From: Bacteroidota bacterium
Lineage (GTDB): Bacteria > Bacteroidota > Bacteroidia > Chitinophagales > Chitinophagaceae
Reading direction: 5' to 3'
Length of the DNA stretch: 64,000 nt
Assembly (NCBI GenBank): GCA_023417815.1
Contig: JAEZEI010000064.1
Span: forward strand, 108,176-172,175
Of this stretch, positions 59,889 through 64,000 are shown piece after piece. Each line of letters begins with the position of its first letter. Position 1 is the first letter of the stretch. The position numbers and the translations under genes are program-made. Below the pieces are notes generated by a model. It saw nothing but the letters and a program-made list of their open reading frames with translations. It did no database searches and had not been told where the DNA came from.

Positions 59889-60914
59889 CTACCTGGCAAG
59901 TTTTCTTTGCCGTGATTTATTAAATACCATTCGACCCTTTTCAATTCCTTTTCGCATCTCCTTCTGCACCTCCTCAGGCAATGCAACAATATCAGCGCAT
60001 TCCTGGCTGCAGCACCCGTTAAACTGCTTTGAACAATATTCACACTGGATAAAGAGAAGATGACATCCCTGGTTATTACAATTTGTATGAGTATCTGCAG
60101 GGTTGCCACACTGGTGGCAATTTGCAATTATCTCATCTGATATACGCTCCCCCAGCCTTCCATCGAATACAAAGTTCTTACCGCGGAATTTGTTAGGGAT
60201 ACCAAGTTCCCTGACCTTGTTTGCATACTGGATTATACCACCTTCCAGGTGGAAAACATTCCTGAACCCCCGGTGAAGCATATACGCACTTGCTTTTTCG
60301 CAGCGAATCCCCCCTGTGCAGTACATAATTATGTTGCGATCCTTATTTTCCTGCAGCATCTCCGCCGCCATTGGAAGTTGCTCGCGGAAGGTATCGCTGG
60401 GAATTTCCACAGCATTCTCAAAATGGCCAACTTCATACTCATAATGATTCCTCATATCGATAACAACCGTATCCGGATCTTCTGTGAGCTTATTGAATTC
60501 CTCCGCGCTTACATACTTCCCGCGGTTCTGCATATCAAAATCAGGATCAACAATACCATCTGCGACTATTTTATCCCGCACTTTTATCTTAAGTACCCAG
60601 AAAGATTTACCATCATCATCCACGGCAATATTCAGCCTCAGGTTTTCGAGACCATTGATACTATCAAGGTAAGTTCTAAAGTCATCAAAATTTGTGGAGG
60701 GAACACTTACCTGGGCATTGATGCCTTCTTGGGCCACATAAATACGACCGAAAACGCCAAGTTTATCAAGATGCCTGTATAGTTCATTTCTGAATGCAGA
60801 TGGATCAGGAATTGGAAGATAACGGTAGAATGAAATGGTGGTACGGGGAGTGGTTTCAGCCATCAGGCGTGCTTTAAGCTCCGCCTGTGAAACCCTGTTG
60901 TGTAAGGGTGCCAT
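59889..60914 (-). CDS. trhO: tRNA uridine(34) hydroxylase, rhodanese domain (TrhO)
   Basis: TrhO (YceA) hydroxylates U34 in tRNAs to 5-hydroxyuridine using oxygen. The 341-residue protein has the N-terminal ferredoxin-like part (FYRYLPIPDPSAFRNELY; RIYVAQEGINAQVSV), a rhodanese domain with the active-site cysteine in IMYCTGGIRCEKASAYML, and a C-terminal zinc-type region with paired cysteines (CHQCGNPADTHTNCNNQGC). This matches the E. coli YceA layout. Confidence 0.92.
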   Translation of the reverse strand: MAPLHNRVSQAELKARLMAETTPRTTISFYRYLPIPDPSAFRNELYRHLDKLGVFGRIYVAQEGINAQVSVPSTNFDDFRTYLDSINGLENLRLNIAVDDDGKSFWVLKIKVRDKIVADGIVDPDFDMQNRGKYVSAEEFNKLTEDPDTVVIDMRNHYEYEVGHFENAVEIPSDTFREQLPMAAEMLQENKDRNIIMYCTGGIRCEKASAYMLHRGFRNVFHLEGGIIQYANKVRELGIPNKFRGKNFVFDGRLGERISDEIIANCHQCGNPADTHTNCNNQGCHLLFIQCEYCSKQFNGCCSQECADIVALPEEVQKEMRKGIEKGRMVFNKSRQRKLAR

Positions 60915-60995
60915 AAAATAAATTTGATCCCGTATGGGAAATCAGAAAATTGATTGGATGCTTGCAGGGCAAACCAAATTCAGTACAAATATACG

Positions 60996-63518
60996 CTAAA
61001 ATGAGATCTGGACAGAGTTATCCCCTTTGGTAACACCAGATCCAAGGGCTCCACCAGCGCCAAGCCTGAAACCTGTTGCACCCTGGTTCCCATTGCGATA
61101 GGCTGCTACAAAATCTATCCGGAAAATCTTGAAGATATTTTCAAGCCCGGCAAAAATTTCTGCATAATTATTATCAGAATTCACATAAAATGCATTTGCC
61201 CCTGTTACCAGGTTCCAGTTAAGTCTTCGGAACAAAGGGATCTTATTTGTAAGTAAACCGTTCAGGTGATGTTCAAAATGCGCAATGGAATAAAACGCCG
61301 CAGTGGTACTGTTTGCGTAGTAAGGCGCCAGCTGGAAGCTATTCACATACTCGGAGGCAGCCTTTAGCTGGTTCCCGTTAAAATGCTGGTAATCCATAAC
61401 CGGTACCCGGTTATTATTTAAAAATCCACCTATTCCCGCCCGGTAGCGTATGGTTCCTGCAAGTTTTAAATTCCTGTTCCCCTCCATACCAAGTTTCCAC
61501 TTGTCGTAGTCCACATCGCTACCGAAAAGACCATTTATCCCTTTTACATATTCTACGGAAAAGATCGGGTAACTGGATCCTACAGGCATTTTGAACGTAG
61601 GGAACTGAATAAATCGTTGACCGGGCTGCCAGGATGCGCCAATCCTGACGGATAACGCCTGGTGTTCTTCAAAATGTCCTGCTATGAGTTCTGCAGGATA
61701 GTTTGGAGTTAGGTGCACTGTATCCTTCTTTCTAAAAGTAAAATCGGTAGAATTTTCCAAAGGTTTCCGATCTTCGAACTCCACGGATGCTGTAAGGGAA
61801 AGGCCATTCTCTTTCTTCAGGTTCCAGCCAGCGACACCATAACCCGCCTCATAGATCTTCATGTAATTCTTTCCGTAAAAAAGGGTTGAAACAGCGTTTA
61901 TAAGCGGGGTGAGTTTGCTATCACGATTAAATTGCATCACTCTTCGCCCTCCTTCAAGGCTGAAAGCAGACTGATCGTTCAGAAGATTCTTTACTGTTCG
62001 GGTTATCTTAAGGGAAGGGTTGAAATGGCCATTATCAAACCCATAACGCATAGTGGGTTCGAAGGTTATAGAACTGTTCTTTTTCCCCCTCGTATAACTC
62101 GTGGAGATCTTCGATACCACGCCTTCGACAGTGTTATATTCAAGCTGTGTAATCAGAGCTTTGAACTGCCACCTGCTGTAACCATTAACCCTGGAATAAT
62201 AATTACTGATCCCGCCCAGGAAGAACTTTTGTGGCCTGATCTTATTCCTTGCCCTGTTCAATGAATCAAGATATGACTGGCTTTTAAGAGAATCATTCCG
62301 GCTTCTGAAGATGCTGTCCTTTACCATGTAATCGTTTGCCTGTGCTGAATCCAGGGGAACGGGTCTTATGCTGTCCCAGTATTCAACAGACCGCTTATGT
62401 GCTGCCGTATCATATTTCATGATCAGCTTGTCAAAGAATCCGTTCTGAAACACAGGGTTGATTGAATATTCTGAAAAAACATTAAGAAACGTACCACCAG
62501 CTTTCACACCCAGAATGCTGAAATCAAAACCAAGCAATTGATCCTTCACCCTCCAGACATCATTCTGCACTGGAAAATGGAGTTGCCGTAGAGTAAGCGT
62601 ATCCAAAAGCTCCAGTTGGGCGGTTTTTGTGAGCATAAGATCAAAACTATGTATCCGCCAGTCATCATCAACAATATTGATCACGCCTGTGAAAAGCGGT
62701 TCGTAATTTCTCCTCGGTGTCAGCTTTATGCTGTGAATCATCCTGTCATTTTCAAAGAATGTTCCAAGGTATTTAAATCGATAAAAGGAAATGGCCCCGT
62801 CGGCTATAGGTGAAATGAATCCTCTAGGATTGAATCTTTCCATAAAGACCTTTACATTATTATTATAAAGGCTGATTATGGCAGGAAAGGTTATTCCAAA
62901 ACTATTACTGCCACTTACCCTGCTGCTGTGTACTTCCATTTTGAAATGGTCCGGCTCCTGGATATGAAGCGTAGAAATGGATTCACTTAGATAAATGATA
63001 CCTCTCCCTGCTGAATCAACACCCATGTCCTCCTTGTCGTCCTTTTTGATCTTCTTTCCCATGATCCGGTCCGGCAATTGCTTCAGTTTCACCATATCGC
63101 GGGTATAAAGACCTGATGTAAAACCTTTCACCTGGGTATTGTAATATGGCCTTTTCCTGATGGCTTCCCGGATGATGGCATATGCAGGATCCTCTCCTCC
63201 ACTTTTCACAACAACTTCATTGATCGTTAGCTCTACCTCTTTCAGAATAAAGGTCAATTCTGTATCCCCGGTTACATCTACAACCTTTTCCTGCGAAGCA
63301 TATCCTATGTGCTGACACACTATCGTATGCTTCCCCGGCTCAACTGCTATATTAAACAAAGCTTTATTATTGGCGCTTGTTCCTTTGGAAGTTCCTTTTA
63401 TAGTAATGGAAGAATATGGCAGAAGATCGCCTGAAGCAGTATAAACGGTACCGTATATACGCTGGGCCGTGCTGGTAAGGGGCGCAAGGAATAAAACCAG
63501 GTACAGGAATAGTCTCAT
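60996..63518 (-). CDS. DUF5686 protein with carboxypeptidase-like regulatory domain
   Basis: The 840-residue protein has a signal peptide (LFLYLVLFLAPLTSTAQ), a carboxypeptidase-regulatory-like domain (IYGTVYTASGDLLPYSSITI, residues 20-95), then the DUF5686 region (EDPAYAIIREAIRKRPYYNTQ; KGFTSGLYTRDMVKL), and a C-terminal beta-rich part that resembles an outer-membrane barrel and ends in VQISF. It is likely surface or outer-membrane located in Bacteroidota; function unknown. The neighbour at 63520 is co-oriented and one base away. Confidence 0.88.
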   Translation of the reverse strand: MRLFLYLVLFLAPLTSTAQRIYGTVYTASGDLLPYSSITIKGTSKGTSANNKALFNIAVEPGKHTIVCQHIGYASQEKVVDVTGDTELTFILKEVELTINEVVVKSGGEDPAYAIIREAIRKRPYYNTQVKGFTSGLYTRDMVKLKQLPDRIMGKKIKKDDKEDMGVDSAGRGIIYLSESISTLHIQEPDHFKMEVHSSRVSGSNSFGITFPAIISLYNNNVKVFMERFNPRGFISPIADGAISFYRFKYLGTFFENDRMIHSIKLTPRRNYEPLFTGVINIVDDDWRIHSFDLMLTKTAQLELLDTLTLRQLHFPVQNDVWRVKDQLLGFDFSILGVKAGGTFLNVFSEYSINPVFQNGFFDKLIMKYDTAAHKRSVEYWDSIRPVPLDSAQANDYMVKDSIFRSRNDSLKSQSYLDSLNRARNKIRPQKFFLGGISNYYSRVNGYSRWQFKALITQLEYNTVEGVVSKISTSYTRGKKNSSITFEPTMRYGFDNGHFNPSLKITRTVKNLLNDQSAFSLEGGRRVMQFNRDSKLTPLINAVSTLFYGKNYMKIYEAGYGVAGWNLKKENGLSLTASVEFEDRKPLENSTDFTFRKKDTVHLTPNYPAELIAGHFEEHQALSVRIGASWQPGQRFIQFPTFKMPVGSSYPIFSVEYVKGINGLFGSDVDYDKWKLGMEGNRNLKLAGTIRYRAGIGGFLNNNRVPVMDYQHFNGNQLKAASEYVNSFQLAPYYANSTTAAFYSIAHFEHHLNGLLTNKIPLFRRLNWNLVTGANAFYVNSDNNYAEIFAGLENIFKIFRIDFVAAYRNGNQGATGFRLGAGGALGSGVTKGDNSVQISF

Positions 63519-63519
63519 A

Positions 63520-63876
63520 TTAATTGCGAGGGAATGTTATACTCCTGAAAAGTGAACCTGTAAGGGCGCTCATCCCGGCGGTGATCGCACCGGTAACTGC
63601 GGTTAGCAAAACTAACACGATGGCATTATCGCTTTTAATTACGAGCATTGCAACTTTGGAAGCAAGAATATGATCATTTGCTGCACTTATATACCACGCC
63701 AGTGTTCCCCAGAGTAAAAGCAAAGCAAAGAAACCTGACATAAAAGCAAACCCTCCCCTTTGGTAAATAAAAAATGCTGGCAGGAAAGCTGCAATGGTTA
63801 TTGACCACCAGGGAAGGAACAAACAAATAGCATATGCAGCTATCATAGTTAATATGGTAACAGACAAAAATCTCAT
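63520..63876 (-). CDS. Small multi-helix membrane protein, unknown function
   Basis: The 118-residue protein is almost all hydrophobic, with about four helices (residues 4-22, 26-40, 48-66, 84-108) and the segment LPWWSITIAAFLPAFFIYQRGGFAF. I do not recognise a family. It lies one base before the DUF5686 gene and 6 bases after the truncated gene at the edge, so all three may share a transcript. Confidence 0.65.
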   Translation of the reverse strand: MRFLSVTILTMIAAYAICLFLPWWSITIAAFLPAFFIYQRGGFAFMSGFFALLLLWGTLAWYISAANDHILASKVAMLVIKSDNAIVLVLLTAVTGAITAGMSALTGSLFRSITFPRN

Positions 63877-63882
63877 TTGCGG

Positions 63883-64000
63883 TTATTTTTTATTAAACAC
63901 GATCTGGTTTCCGGAATTAGAAATGCTCCCCCTTTTCCTGAAATCGATCTTATAGTATTTTCCTTCGGTCCAGTCGTTTATAAAATTATCATAGAACCTG
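63883..64000 (-). CDS. 3' end of an unidentified gene cut by the window edge
   Basis: The last 38 codons and stop (63883-63885) of a minus-strand gene: RFYDNFINDWTEGKYYKIDF, then KRGSISNSGNQIVFNKK. Too little is present to assign a family. It is directly upstream of the small membrane protein gene on the same strand. Confidence 0.5.
   Translation of the reverse strand, partial: RFYDNFINDWTEGKYYKIDFRKRGSISNSGNQIVFNKK

Overview
The window looks like a chromosomal segment of a Bacteroidota bacterium, most likely of the Chitinophagaceae or a close relative. The reasons are the gene families (DUF1573 lipoprotein, HU-CCDC81/SPOR protein, DUF4294, DUF2027-Smr, DUF5686 with a carboxypeptidase-regulatory domain, a SusC/RagA-like TonB receptor, the bacillithiol enzyme BshB1, a long NusB, fused SecDF, fused SpmA-SpmB) and the promoters. 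Several upstream regions carry the Bacteroidota -7 element TAnnTTTG and lack E. coli-type -35/-10 boxes. Genes are densely packed, base composition is moderate, and I see no insertion sequence, prophage, integrase, conjugation gene or CRISPR array.

Layout. 1-5957: end of class I FBP aldolase (fbaB), accD, an AI-2E-type exporter, a DUF1801 protein, smpB, a stand-alone LuxR-type HTH protein, L-serine dehydratase and an FKBP lipoprotein. 6044-11012: an HU-CCDC81/SPOR membrane protein coupled to a DnaJ-like cochaperone, a DUF6766 membrane gene broken by an in-frame TAG, then groES-groL. 11236-15650: nusB-DUF1573-yajC-coaE, an unknown secreted protein and a class I aminotransferase. 15849-24170: secDF, an IscA-like protein, a DUF7935-type protein coupled to a methylmalonyl-CoA mutase catalytic subunit, and a coupled trio (arginase-family enzyme, small membrane protein, radical SAM protein). 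24330-31930: ccmE-ccmF, DUF4294, bshB1, a lipid desaturase, glnS and a membrane protein. 31966-36889: tRNA-Cys(GCA), a compact operon udp-like / dapF / corA-like / NUDIX-GNAT fusion, RNase P RNA (rnpB) and a DUF892 protein. 36952-50000: DUF2027-Smr, an APC permease, rnr-polyprenyl synthase, cutC, ndh-2, serA, a beta-lactamase-fold protein, fused SpmA-SpmB and ychF. 50008-53882: a GlxA-like AraC regulator divergent from SRPBCC and VOC genes, a lone receiver-domain protein, a KTSC protein and a 41-codon overlapping ORF. 53994-64000: a fasciclin lipoprotein with its TonB receptor, purC, a lmo0937-like mini-protein and a YtxH protein, trhO, a DUF5686 protein, and a truncated gene at the right edge.

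Most of the window is housekeeping: translation and ribosome rescue (smpB, nusB, glnS, ychF, rnr, rnpB, tRNA-Cys), protein folding and export (groESL, DnaJ-like, secDF, yajC), cytochrome c maturation, central and lipid metabolism. I did not find a clearly new multi-gene system. The observations most worth a second look are: a heptanucleotide repeat (consensus CCAACTT/CCAACCT) at three intergenic loci, one reaching the promoter of ychF; a perfect palindrome TGTCAGCA-N10-TGCTGACA centred about 65 bp upstream of the predicted groES start site; an internally duplicated DUF6766 gene interrupted by one in-frame amber codon; a CcmE with CXXXY in place of HXXXY; and the arginase-family / membrane protein / radical SAM cassette with extra cysteines.
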